A stretch of 36,051 nucleotides of DNA from an uncultured Collinsella sp. GTDB taxonomy: Bacteria; Actinomycetota; Coriobacteriia; Coriobacteriales; Coriobacteriaceae. The notes beneath the pieces are model-generated. The model was not told the DNA's origin. It was given only the letters and a program-made list of their open reading frames with translations, and ran no database searches. Below are positions 16,443 to 24,041 of the stretch, one piece after another. The DNA is taken from positions 1 through 36,051 of the forward strand of contig UQNC01000017.1 in assembly GCA_900542175.1 (NCBI GenBank). The letters are read 5' to 3'. Numbering within the stretch: position 1 is the stretch's first letter; each line of letters starts with the position of its first letter. Made by a program: the position numbers and the translations under genes.

Positions 16443-16477
16443 CCGTTGCGCGGCCAAGGGGTCGGACCGCGCAACGG
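16443..16477 (-). other. Intercistronic hairpin between the PTS and GH1 genes
   Basis: CCGTTGCGCGG (16443-16453) is perfectly inverted at 16467-16477, an 11-bp stem without a T-tract. A third related copy, GCCGCGCAACA (16424-16434), lies next to it and could compete for pairing. It could protect the upstream message 3' end or tune expression of the glucosidase relative to the permease. Confidence 0.5.
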
Positions 16478-16505
16478 CTGGGGAGCATATTTGTGCAGTA
16501 GCCTC

Positions 16506-17954
16506 TTATGCCTCGACGGATTCAACAGCCTCAGAATCGCCGCTCTTGGACTTCAACGGCATCTTCTCCTGTCCTTCAAATCCAAAAACCATCGCCAACG
16601 CAAACGTCACGGCACCGCCAGCAAGACACCCGATGGTGCCGGGGATGATATCCTGAGCAAACATGAGCACGTTCATCCATGGGAAACCAACGCCAGTGAA
16701 GATATAGACGTTGGCATGAAGAAGGCTTACCAGCAGACCACCGACAGCACCACCAATCATGTTCCAGGCAAGAGCCTTCTTGTCGCGAAACAGGATGCCG
16801 TAGATGATGGGCTCACTCACGCGACCGAAGGCATAGGTGATGAACAAGTTCCAGCCCGTGGCTCGATTCTCCTTGTCCTTAGCGCGCAGGCCATAGGCGA
16901 GCGCGATGGCAAGCGTGGTGTAGGCTACAACCGCGGCGCCGGGGTATAAGATGGCGTCGTAACCGTTCTGGAGCGCGGCGGGCAATATGGCGGTATAGAT
17001 CGGCACGTGCATGCCGGTGGCGATGATCAGATTCCAGAATGCGCCGATAACCGCGGTCGCAGCGGGACCGGCAACAGAGGCGAGCCAAATGATGAAATCG
17101 GCCACAAGGCCCATGACAAATTGGACGGCAGGGCCGCAGAGGCACAGCGCGACCGGCAACATCACGAGCACCGTACCCACGGGTACGATCAGAACGCGCA
17201 ACACATCAGGCGAGATCTTCTTAAAGAAGCGCTCAACATAGGACTGGGCCCAGGTGATCAAGATGACCGGAAGAACAGCCTGGGTGTAGTTGACGAGCTG
17301 CATGGGGATGCCGAAGACGCTGAAAGGCTTTCCGTCCTCAACAATAGCGAGCATGTCGGGGTAAATCATCACAACGGCGATGAGCAGTGCCAGCACAGGG
17401 CTCGTTTTGAACTTCTTAGCCGAACTGTAGGCAGCAAATACCGGGAAGTAATAGTACGCCGCATCGCCCACCAGGGAAAGGATCCGATACAGGTCGCTCG
17501 TTTCGGACATAAAACCGGCGCCTTCGGGCCCAAACAGAATGACGAGCATCTTGAAGATACCGGCGACACAAAAGATCGGAAGGATCGGGGTGATAGCGCC
17601 GCTCACGGCATCGAGCAGCTGATTGAAGAGGTGCTTGGGTGCCAAGCGCTCCTTCCAGCTAAGCTGAGGGCCATCGAGTTCCTCGTCAATCGATACCGTG
17701 ACCTCGAATCCGCCCTGCTTACAAACCTCGTCGTAGACCTTGTCGACCGTGGGCCCGATCACCAGCTGCACCTGCCCTCCGGCGTGCACGACGTTGATGA
17801 TAGACGAGATGTCCTCAAGCTTCTCATCATTCGAGAGGCTTTCATCCTTGAGGTTGAAGCGCAGGCGCGTCATGCAATGCGTAACCGAAGCCACGTTTTC
17901 CGCCCCGCCCACAGTGGAGAGAATCTGTTCTGCCACCTTTTTGTAATTTGCCAT
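16506..17954 (-). CDS. PTS beta-glucoside-type EIIBC permease
   Basis: A 482-residue membrane permease that imports and phosphorylates beta-glucosides. The EIIB domain (about 1-80) has phospho-cysteine Cys27 in 'SVTHCMTRLRF'. The EIIC domain (about 100-455) has about ten hydrophobic segments, with 'PILPIFCVAGIFKML' at its start and 'GRVSEPIIYGILF' near the end. There is no C-terminal EIIA domain, unlike full-length BglF/BglP of about 610-625 residues, so an EIIA must act in trans. Two ATGs are adjacent; the second (17954) has the better spacing from AAAGGAG, and the first (17957) adds one Met. It lies between the antiterminator gene and the phospho-beta-glucosidase gene. Confidence 0.94.
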   Translation of the reverse strand: MANYKKVAEQILSTVGGAENVASVTHCMTRLRFNLKDESLSNDEKLEDISSIINVVHAGGQVQLVIGPTVDKVYDEVCKQGGFEVTVSIDEELDGPQLSWKERLAPKHLFNQLLDAVSGAITPILPIFCVAGIFKMLVILFGPEGAGFMSETSDLYRILSLVGDAAYYYFPVFAAYSSAKKFKTSPVLALLIAVVMIYPDMLAIVEDGKPFSVFGIPMQLVNYTQAVLPVILITWAQSYVERFFKKISPDVLRVLIVPVGTVLVMLPVALCLCGPAVQFVMGLVADFIIWLASVAGPAATAVIGAFWNLIIATGMHVPIYTAILPAALQNGYDAILYPGAAVVAYTTLAIALAYGLRAKDKENRATGWNLFITYAFGRVSEPIIYGILFRDKKALAWNMIGGAVGGLLVSLLHANVYIFTGVGFPWMNVLMFAQDIIPGTIGCLAGGAVTFALAMVFGFEGQEKMPLKSKSGDSEAVESVEA

Positions 17955-18000
17955 CATTGGCTCCTTTGCACAATCTTGGCTTACTGTTCGAATCGGCAAA

Positions 18001-18033
18001 GGTCATGCCCCGAATGGCTACGGGTTACAATCC
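18001..18033 (-). promoter_or_regulatory. Third RAT-like site, overlapping the licT stop codon
   Basis: On the minus strand, GGATTGTAACCCG, a variable loop and GGGGCATGACC repeat the two-part signature of the antiterminator sites in the leader. The licT stop codon is inside GGATTGTAA. The position, between the antiterminator gene and the PTS gene, is the same as that of the second antitermination site in the Escherichia coli bgl operon. I see no strong T-tract terminator next to it, so it may be weakened or act differently. Confidence 0.6.
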
Positions 18034-18864
18034 TTTTTTGGAGATGATCCGGTTGAGATGGATCATCAGATAGAGTTCCTCCTCCTCGGAGAGCGTGGCG
18101 TCCCACGTTTCACGACAATAGGAACCGATATGCTTCACGCACTCTGCCAACTGCGGAAACTCCTCACGAAAGTTCTTGTACATCTGCATGTTGGCGCTGT
18201 TCAGCGACTCGCCGGCTTGAATGCGCTTGAACAGGTACCGCAGATGCGTGGCATAGCGAGTGAAATCGTAGGAATCGCGGTCAACGATGATGCGAAAATC
18301 ACTCTCGACGATCTCAGTGACATCTTCTAGCATATCGTCAAACTGCTTGGTGGGTTTGCTCGCGGTCTCGATGGCCTGAACAACCCGCGCATTGACGAGA
18401 TTCATGGCAATGCTGGCAATCTCTTCTTTGGGAAGTCGTTCACCAAGCTCCTTTTCGAGCCTCATAACGATAAACTGCGCCGCTTTGTATTCCTTAGGAT
18501 ATGTCTCGCGCACTTCATAGGCGAGAGGCATCGCAATACGAAAACCCTTTTGCGCGCGCTCCACCGCAAATGACAGGTGATCGGCCATGAACAATGTCGC
18601 CTTGGTCGACAGATCATAGGGCAGCTCGTTGGCGACGATGTCCATCACCTTGGCCGTGAACATCACGATCTCAGAAGGAAGGTCGCGCATGACGTCCTGC
18701 CCTTTGGGGTCGATGTCATAAAACGTATGCTCAATCTTAGAGAGCGGCAGCTCGCGGGGAAATTCTCCCCCAAACCCGACGCCCCTGCCCATGGCAATCA
18801 CGTCGCGCCCCTGCCCGTCGCGGCAAAGAACGGCATTGTTGTTGAGCTTTTTAATCGCAAGCAT
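18025..18864 (-). CDS. licT: BglG/LicT-family RNA-binding transcription antiterminator
   Basis: A 279-residue antiterminator starting at the ATG at 18864 behind AAAGGAGG. Residues 1-56 form the co-antiterminator RNA-binding domain ('IKKLNNNAVLCRDGQGRDVIAMGRGVGF'). PRD1 (about 65-170) and PRD2 (about 172-279) follow. PTS regulation acts on PRD histidines: His96, His207 and His269 are present, but the second PRD1 position has Asn155 in 'IAMNLVNA' where LicT-type proteins have His. This suggests simplified control by the permease or HPr. It should bind the two RNA sites in its own leader, prevent formation of the terminator at 18890-18939, and allow transcription of itself, the PTS gene and the phospho-beta-glucosidase gene when substrate is present. 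Confidence 0.94.
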   Translation of the reverse strand: MLAIKKLNNNAVLCRDGQGRDVIAMGRGVGFGGEFPRELPLSKIEHTFYDIDPKGQDVMRDLPSEIVMFTAKVMDIVANELPYDLSTKATLFMADHLSFAVERAQKGFRIAMPLAYEVRETYPKEYKAAQFIVMRLEKELGERLPKEEIASIAMNLVNARVVQAIETASKPTKQFDDMLEDVTEIVESDFRIIVDRDSYDFTRYATHLRYLFKRIQAGESLNSANMQMYKNFREEFPQLAECVKHIGSYCRETWDATLSEEEELYLMIHLNRIISKKGL

Positions 18865-18889
18865 TATTGAACCTCCTTTCGGAATTATC

Positions 18890-18939
18890 AAAAAGAAAAG
18901 GCATGACTGCAAATAGCCGAGCTATCGCGGTCATGCCTT
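18890..18939 (-). terminator. Conditional leader terminator upstream of licT
   Basis: On the minus strand AAGGCATGAC (18939-18930) pairs with GTCATGCCTT (18907-18898), and the loop contains a second stem ATAGC/GCTAT. A TTTTCTTTTT run follows. The 5' arm AAGGCATGAC is part of RAT site 2, so forming the protein-bound RAT hairpin excludes the terminator. Confidence 0.9.
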
Positions 18940-18954
18940 ACCAGTAACAATCCG
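18928..18954 (-). promoter_or_regulatory. RAT site 2 (ribonucleic antiterminator) in the licT leader
   Basis: GGATTGTTACTG, a short loop and GGCATGACC on the minus strand match the bgl/sac RAT consensus of the form GGATTGTTACTG..GGCAAAACC. Its 3' half overlaps the 5' arm of the terminator at 18890-18939, the classical geometry for BglG-family control. Confidence 0.9.
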
Positions 18955-18966
18955 TTGTATCGAGGC

Positions 18967-18998
18967 GCGGGCATGCCTCCCTAGAAGTAACAATCCGC
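18967..18998 (-). promoter_or_regulatory. RAT-like site 1, tandem to RAT site 2
   Basis: GCGGATTGTTACTT, an intervening loop and GGCATGCCCGC on the minus strand form a second antiterminator-like hairpin 12 bases upstream of RAT site 2. A small GAGGC/GCCTC hairpin overlaps its 3' half but no T-run follows, so it may aid recruitment rather than gate a terminator. The operon promoter should lie in 18999-19124; only a weak TATCAT -10-like box is visible there. Confidence 0.75.
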
Positions 18999-19124
18999 GC
19001 AGCAAAGAATGATAGCCCATATCTTCGCGGGGAGCACCGTCCACAGCCGACCAACGGTAGCATATCGTCCGTGAACGGTTTTGGAAGCGTTGAAACGATT
19101 GGGAGGCCGTCTCAATCTTGCGGA

Positions 19125-20099
19125 TCAGCCCAGGACGAGGGTCATGCGTGTCTTGAACTCGGACAGGAAGCGCGGGGCATCCACGGTCAGCGCCACAAGC
19201 GCGCTCTTGTCCGGATCGGATAGGCGGCGCTCGTCGCAAATGGTGCGGCCGCGATACTCGCCCAGCAGATCAACACGCAGATTGCAGCCGAGCGCACCCA
19301 CGAGCGTGGGGTCGATCGCCACAGCGACGGCCAGCGGATCGTGCAGCGCGCAGCCACCCAGATAGGGAGCGTTCATCTCGTACGAGCCAATGTAGTGTTC
19401 CACCATGCTCGCAAATGCGCAGCCGGCCATAGTGCCCGAGCCCGTCCAGCCGGCAATGTCGCGGCGTGTGAGCACCGCGCGATGTGTCACGTCCAGACCC
19501 ACCATGGTGAGCTTACGGCCCGAGCGCAGCACGGCATCGGCCGCCTCGGGGTCGCTCGCCATATTGGCCTCGGCGCCCGCGCTCACGTTGCCGGGCACGG
19601 TAAGGGCGCCGCCCATCACGACCACGCGGCCGATGGACATCATCGCCGCCGCATCGCGCTCCAGGGCGAGCGCCAGATTGGAGAGCGGGCCAGTCGCTAC
19701 GTAGACCAGATCGGGACCATAAGTGCGCGCGGCATCGATCAAATAATCGACCGCAGCGTTGCCGCCGGCCGAGGTCGCTCCCACCGGCTCGTAGGGCGAC
19801 GCGGGCACGCTCGCGCCGCCGATGCCGTTCTTGCCGTGAATGAGCGCGGTGGACGCCGGCGGCGTATAGGGCTCAGTCGCCTGCAGAGGACGGTCGGCAC
19901 CCAGGTACACCGGAACCTCGGGGCGACCCAGCAGATCGAGCACCGCCAGGCAGTTGTGCGCCGACTGCTCGACGCGCACGTTGCCAAAGCACGTGGTGAT
20001 GCCCACGAGCTCCACCTCGGGGCTCGCGATGGCATAGGCCAGCGCCATCGCATCGTCCACACCCATATCCAGATCAAGGATCAGCTTCTTGATTGCCAT
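19125..20099 (-). CDS. Inosine/uridine-preferring nucleoside hydrolase family protein
   Basis: A 324-residue nucleoside hydrolase. It splits the N-glycosidic bond of ribonucleosides to free base and ribose in the cytoplasm. The calcium-binding N-terminal motif is 'LDLDMGVDDAMA' (Asp9, Asp11, Asp15, Asp16), a variant of the usual DTDPGIDD. 'GPLSNLALAL', 'VVMGGAL', 'NMASDPEAAD' and 'CALHDPLAVA' are the expected later motifs. The ATG follows GGAG, 30 bp after the ribokinase stop. The two genes form an operon in which ribose released here is phosphorylated by the neighbouring kinase. The exact base preference cannot be read from sequence. Confidence 0.93.
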   Translation of the reverse strand: MAIKKLILDLDMGVDDAMALAYAIASPEVELVGITTCFGNVRVEQSAHNCLAVLDLLGRPEVPVYLGADRPLQATEPYTPPASTALIHGKNGIGGASVPASPYEPVGATSAGGNAAVDYLIDAARTYGPDLVYVATGPLSNLALALERDAAAMMSIGRVVVMGGALTVPGNVSAGAEANMASDPEAADAVLRSGRKLTMVGLDVTHRAVLTRRDIAGWTGSGTMAGCAFASMVEHYIGSYEMNAPYLGGCALHDPLAVAVAIDPTLVGALGCNLRVDLLGEYRGRTICDERRLSDPDKSALVALTVDAPRFLSEFKTRMTLVLG

Positions 20100-20129
20100 T
20101 GTTCTACTCCGCTTCTCCGTCTTTATCGT

Positions 20130-21092
20130 TTAACCAAACCAATGTTCAACTTCCGCACGCGTGGGAATTGATTGCTGAGCGCCCAGGCGCGACACCGTCA
20201 CCGCCGAGGCGCGAGCGCCCGCCGCCATGCACTCAAAGAGCGGCAGGCCCTCCAGACGAGCTGCCGCCAACGCGCCGATAAACGTATCGCCCGCGGCCGT
20301 CGTATCGACCACCGCGCTCGAAAGCGCCGGCATGCGCAGCGGCTCACCGCCATCGCCGAGCGTAACCGAGCCGGCGCCGCCCAACGTGATGACCGCAGCC
20401 CCGGCGCCCTTGTCGAGCAGCGCATTGAGCGCGGCGACGCAACTCGCATCATCCGTAGGCAGAACGCCCGTCAGCACCTGGCACTCGGTCTCGTTGGGGC
20501 AGACCAGGTCGACCGCTGGCCACGCTCCTGCCGGCAGGTCGCAGGCGGGCGCCGGGTTAAAGATCGTATAGAACCCCAGCTCGTGAGCGCAAGAGAGTGC
20601 CGCGGCCGTTGCCGCAAGGTCACATTCGCCCTGGGCAATAAAGACGCTTCCGGCAGCCGGGGCAATCTCGCTGGCATCGCCGTCGAGCTCGTCGGCCACC
20701 AAGCGCCTCAGTGCGCGGGCAACGTCCTCGCCCGCAAGCGCATGGTTGGCGCCCGGCGACAGCACGATGCGGTTGTCGCTCTCGCAGCGAATGATAGTCG
20801 CGGTACCGGTCTCCACGTCATCGCGACGCGCCACAAACTCAACGCCCACGCCGGCATCCTGGAGCCCTGCCACGAGCGCATCGCCAAAGGTATCGCGCCC
20901 AACAGCGCCGATCATGCACGTGCGCGCACCCATGCGCGCAGCGGCAACGGCCTGATTGGCTCCCTTACCGCCGGCGTTGGTGATAAAACCGCTGCCATCG
21001 ACCGTCTCGCCCGCGCGCGGCATGCGCTCGCACGCCACCGAAAGGTCCATGTTCATGCTGCCGAACACCGCAACGATGCTGTGATCCGCCAT
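20130..21092 (-). CDS. rbsK: Ribokinase, PfkB family
   Basis: A 320-residue PfkB-family kinase from the ATG at 21092, preceded by GAGGAGG. It phosphorylates ribose to ribose 5-phosphate. The N-terminal 'GSMNMDLSVACERMPRAGET' contains substrate residues (Asn/Asp); signature 1 is 'GGKGANQAVAAARMG'; signature 2 is 'DTTAAGDTFIGAL' with the catalytic Asp before TFIGAL. 'PNETECQVLTG' is also typical. Co-transcription with a nucleoside hydrolase supports ribose from nucleoside breakdown as the source. A GTCCAC/GTGGAC dyad (21169-21186) in the divergent region to the acyltransferase gene could be an operator. Confidence 0.92.
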   Translation of the reverse strand: MADHSIVAVFGSMNMDLSVACERMPRAGETVDGSGFITNAGGKGANQAVAAARMGARTCMIGAVGRDTFGDALVAGLQDAGVGVEFVARRDDVETGTATIIRCESDNRIVLSPGANHALAGEDVARALRRLVADELDGDASEIAPAAGSVFIAQGECDLAATAAALSCAHELGFYTIFNPAPACDLPAGAWPAVDLVCPNETECQVLTGVLPTDDASCVAALNALLDKGAGAAVITLGGAGSVTLGDGGEPLRMPALSSAVVDTTAAGDTFIGALAAARLEGLPLFECMAAGARASAVTVSRLGAQQSIPTRAEVEHWFG

Positions 21093-21168
21093 GGAAACCT
21101 CCTCGCCTTCAGGCTTTGCGCCCACCGTCGACCAACGATTGTGCACTCTCGCACCCCCTATAACTTTA

Positions 21169-21186
21169 GTCCACTTTGATGTGGAC
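21169..21186. promoter_or_regulatory. Small dyad between the divergent ribokinase and acyltransferase genes
   Basis: GTCCAC and GTGGAC are separated by six bases (TTTGAT), a 6-bp perfect dyad about 75 bp upstream of the ribokinase start. It is placed like an operator but is short, so chance is possible. A TACAAT -10-like box for the plus-strand gene is at 21235-21240 without a clear -35. Confidence 0.3.
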
Positions 21187-21279
21187 GCGCGCTTGAGCTT
21201 GCGCCAGCAGCAAGCATTCACAGGGGCAGGCAGCTACAATGAATATGTGCTGATTATTCTCGTCATTGGATGATGTTTT

Positions 21280-23496
21280 ATGGAACAATTCTCGCAATCG
21301 GGCTCGCGCGGTCGACGCCGCACGGGCAACGAGCCGGCGCCGCACGAACGCGTGAAGGGCGAGCGCCGTGCCAACGAGCCGCGACGCACCGCAAGCCCCC
21401 ATCGCGCTTCTGCCAACAACGCGGGCCGCGCCAACACTCCCGCCGCGGAGCAGACGCCTGCTCGCCCCAAGTCCCGCTACATCCCTGCGCTCGACGGCCT
21501 GCGCACGCTTGCCGTCGTCGCGGTGGTGCTCTATCACCTCAACCTCACGTGGGCTCAGGGCGGCCTGCTTGGCGTCACGATCTTCTTTGTGCTTTCGGGC
21601 TATCTGATCACGCGCTTGCTGCTCAACGAAGTCGCTAAGACCGGCCGCATCGACCTTAAGAGCTTCTGGATTCGCCGCATCCGTCGCCTGGTCCCCGCCG
21701 TGGTAACGGTAGTGTTCGTGACCTGCGCGCTGTGCACCATCTTTAACCACGTGATGCTCACCAAGATGCGTCCCGACGTTCTGCCGTCGCTGCTGTTCTT
21801 TAACAACTGGTGGCAGATTGCCCAAAACGTCTCGTACTTCAACGCCCTGGGCGACCCCTCGCCGCTTACGCACTTTTGGTCGCTCGCCATCGAGGAACAG
21901 TTCTACCTGGTTTGGCCCCCGCTGCTGCTCGCTATGGTATCCATGCACATGAGCAAGCCCAACACGCGCCGCATGGTTCTGGGCCTGGCTGCTGTCTCCG
22001 CCATCGCCATGATGCTGCTCTATAACCCCGCCGCCGACCCCAGCCGCGTGTACTACGGCACCGACACCCGCGTGTTCTCGCTGCTGCTGGGCGCCTGGAT
22101 GGCCTTTATCCCCGATCGCGACCTGGCGCCGGTGCGTCTCGCTCGTCGTTTGGGGCTCAATCGCCTGGCTGGCGCCGCCAAGCACGGCAAGAACGCCGAG
22201 GGCAAGCATGACGCTACGACCGACGGCGCAGCCGAGACCGTCCCGGCACAGCCGAGCGCCCTCGTGCGCTTTTGGTCCTCGCCCGCATCCATCGATGTGC
22301 TGGGCGTCGTGGGTCTGGTTGGCCTTGCCGCCATGGTCGCGCTCACCAACGGCTACACCGCGTTCCAGTATCGCGGCGGCACGCTGTTATGCTCCATCCT
22401 CACGCTCATGGTCATCGCGGCCTGCGTGCAACCCCAGGGAATGGTTGCCCGCGCACTGTCCGCCGAGCCGCTCGTGTGGGTTGGCAAGCGCTCGTACAGC
22501 ATCTACCTGTGGCACTATCCGCTACTGTTGCTCATGAACCCGGTCGCCAACATCAACGATACGCCGTGGTGGCAGTACATTTTGCAGGTGTTGTTGGTGG
22601 TCGCCGTAGCCGAATGCTCATATCGCTTTATCGAGACGCCGTTTAGAAAGGGCGCCTTTGGGCGCACCGTATCCGAGTTCCGCGACGGCACCACCACGCC
22701 CGCCAACTGGGCACGCGCGCATATTCCCGTGTGCGCCACTTGCAGCATCGTGCTTGTTATCGCGCTGGGCGGCCTGATCTTTGTGCCGGAGACCTCCGCA
22801 CTGAGCGGTGAGGGCGCCGAAGTCCTCAACAAGGAAGCCAAAAACACCGCGCCAACGGACCAACAGGCAGCCGACGACACCGACAAGGACAACGACGGCT
22901 TCCCCGATGGCTCCTACGACCTGCTGATGATCGGTGACTCCGTGTCGCTGCGCGCCGTTGATTCCTTTGACGGCGTGTTCCCCCACAGTCACATCGATGC
23001 CGAAAAGGGCCGCCAGTTTGATGCGGGCCGCGCGACATTTGAGGGCTATCTCCAACAGAACCTTGCCGGCAAGATCGTGGTCCTTGCGCTGGGAACCAAT
23101 GGCTTGGTAACCGACGACCAGATCGACGCCATCATGGCCGATGCAGGAGATAAGCGTATTGTGGTGTTTGTGAACACGCGCAGCCCGCAGCCGTGGGTTG
23201 GCTCTACCAACCAGGCCATCGCCAACGCCGCTACGCGCTACAAGAACGTGCGCGTTATCGACTGGTACGGATACAGTGCCAATCGCAACGACCTGTTTGA
23301 TGGCGATGGCACGCACCTGTCGACCACAGGCGTGACTGAGTACCTCAACTTGATCCACGATGCAGTCAAGAAGGACCTGCCCGTGCATCCCGAGGATCAC
23401 GTCAACGATCCGCAGCCGGCGGCCGTCAAGTCTGCCACCGACGCGCTCGTCAATGCGCTCGCTCTCAAGCCGCACAAGCTGGGCACCGACAAGTAA
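21280..23496 (+). CDS. OatA/OafA-type membrane acyltransferase with C-terminal SGNH domain
   Basis: A 738-residue protein of the acyltransferase-3 family fused to an SGNH hydrolase-like domain, the layout of peptidoglycan O-acetyltransferase OatA. An unusually long basic, disordered cytoplasmic tail (1-66) precedes the conserved 'YIPALDGLRTLAVVAVVLYHL' motif and about ten to eleven membrane segments to about residue 510. The outer SGNH domain has Ser554 in 'MIGDSVSL', the 'LGTNGL' block, and Asp676-x-x-His679 in 'DGTHLS', so the triad is complete. It should move acetyl groups across the membrane onto a cell-wall or surface glycan. The substrate is inferred from architecture only. A 16-bp stem-loop follows the stop. 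Confidence 0.92.
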   Translation: MEQFSQSGSRGRRRTGNEPAPHERVKGERRANEPRRTASPHRASANNAGRANTPAAEQTPARPKSRYIPALDGLRTLAVVAVVLYHLNLTWAQGGLLGVTIFFVLSGYLITRLLLNEVAKTGRIDLKSFWIRRIRRLVPAVVTVVFVTCALCTIFNHVMLTKMRPDVLPSLLFFNNWWQIAQNVSYFNALGDPSPLTHFWSLAIEEQFYLVWPPLLLAMVSMHMSKPNTRRMVLGLAAVSAIAMMLLYNPAADPSRVYYGTDTRVFSLLLGAWMAFIPDRDLAPVRLARRLGLNRLAGAAKHGKNAEGKHDATTDGAAETVPAQPSALVRFWSSPASIDVLGVVGLVGLAAMVALTNGYTAFQYRGGTLLCSILTLMVIAACVQPQGMVARALSAEPLVWVGKRSYSIYLWHYPLLLLMNPVANINDTPWWQYILQVLLVVAVAECSYRFIETPFRKGAFGRTVSEFRDGTTTPANWARAHIPVCATCSIVLVIALGGLIFVPETSALSGEGAEVLNKEAKNTAPTDQQAADDTDKDNDGFPDGSYDLLMIGDSVSLRAVDSFDGVFPHSHIDAEKGRQFDAGRATFEGYLQQNLAGKIVVLALGTNGLVTDDQIDAIMADAGDKRIVVFVNTRSPQPWVGSTNQAIANAATRYKNVRVIDWYGYSANRNDLFDGDGTHLSTTGVTEYLNLIHDAVKKDLPVHPEDHVNDPQPAAVKSATDALVNALALKPHKLGTDK

Positions 23497-23515
23497 CCTA
23501 CAACGCAAACTTCCC

Positions 23516-23561
23516 ACATCCGGAGGGGGTGCCTGCCACGGCAGACACCCCCTCCGGATGT
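23516..23561. terminator. Strong stem-loop after the acyltransferase gene
   Basis: A 16-bp perfect stem (23516-23531 with 23546-23561) encloses an inner TGCC/GGCA hairpin. It starts 20 bases after the stop codon. No T-tract follows, so it may be a repeat element serving as a transcript end or RNA barrier. It opens the 545-bp gene-free interval 23497-24041. Confidence 0.6.
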
Positions 23562-23605
23562 TAGGGACGTTCCTTATGTGCCGGCACCTAGGGACACTCC
23601 TGGCA
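23562..23605. repeat. Imperfect direct repeats TAGGGAC..TCC around a GTGCCGGCAC palindrome
   Basis: TTAGGGACGTTCC at 23561-23573 and CTAGGGACACTCC at 23588-23600 flank the perfect 10-bp palindrome GTGCCGGCAC (23578-23587). The GGGAC core recalls the other G-rich intergenic repeats of this window. The stretch from here to the element at 23730 shows no other feature. Confidence 0.4.
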
Positions 23606-23729
23606 CAGCCGAGGAACGCCCTCCTTGCGACCGAATTCTGAGCGCCTCGCCACCCCGAGCGTTGTTTCTAAGCCCACACCCGCAGCAAACAACCCAAAAT
23701 CGCTCTTTTCGAGCCGACTCCAAGAGGTC

Positions 23730-23959
23730 GTGGACAAAAAGTGGCAAATATGAGTACTGTTACCGTTTTAGTAGCAGGCAAAACCACCCAAAATGGCGCT
23801 CATGCGGTAGCGCGCGAGCCTTCCAGTTGACCAGAATGGCCGGCTTAGGACTTGGAGACCCGCTTTTAATAAACAGATTCTTAACTATGTTCATTATTTT
23901 CTTGGTCGTAAATGCTATTGGCCTGACAACAGTACTCATATTTGGCATTATTTGTCCAC
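23730..23959. mobile_element. 230-bp MITE-like element with 32-bp terminal inverted repeats
   Basis: The left end, 23730-23761 (beginning GTGGACAAAAAGTGGCAAAT), and the inverse of the right end, 23928-23959, match at 29 of 32 positions. Both ends carry 'CAAATATGAGTACTGTT'. The interior is A/T-rich compared with the flanks and has no convincing gene; short open frames through it use atypical codons. No clear target-site duplication is visible. It could be a miniature inverted-repeat element, a dispersed repeat, or a large folded RNA. Confidence 0.6.
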
Positions 23960-23994
23960 TCACATATTACTAACCCCCTATAACAGGCAAAATA

Positions 23995-24021
23995 CAGGCC
24001 GCAGCCCATTGCTGCGGCCTG
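23995..24021 (-). terminator. Terminator of the Mg2+ transporter operon
   Basis: A 10-bp perfect stem, CAGGCCGCAG with CTGCGGCCTG, around a 7-base loop, followed on the minus strand by TATTTT. It starts 21 bp after the stop of the Nramp-related gene. Confidence 0.85.
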
Positions 24022-24041
24022 CTCGGAAACCAAAAGGGACG

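Noticed and set aside
23760..23973. Small hypothetical proteins inside the 230-bp element
   Set aside because: The open frames lie within the inverted-repeat element, have no ribosome binding site and atypical codon use.
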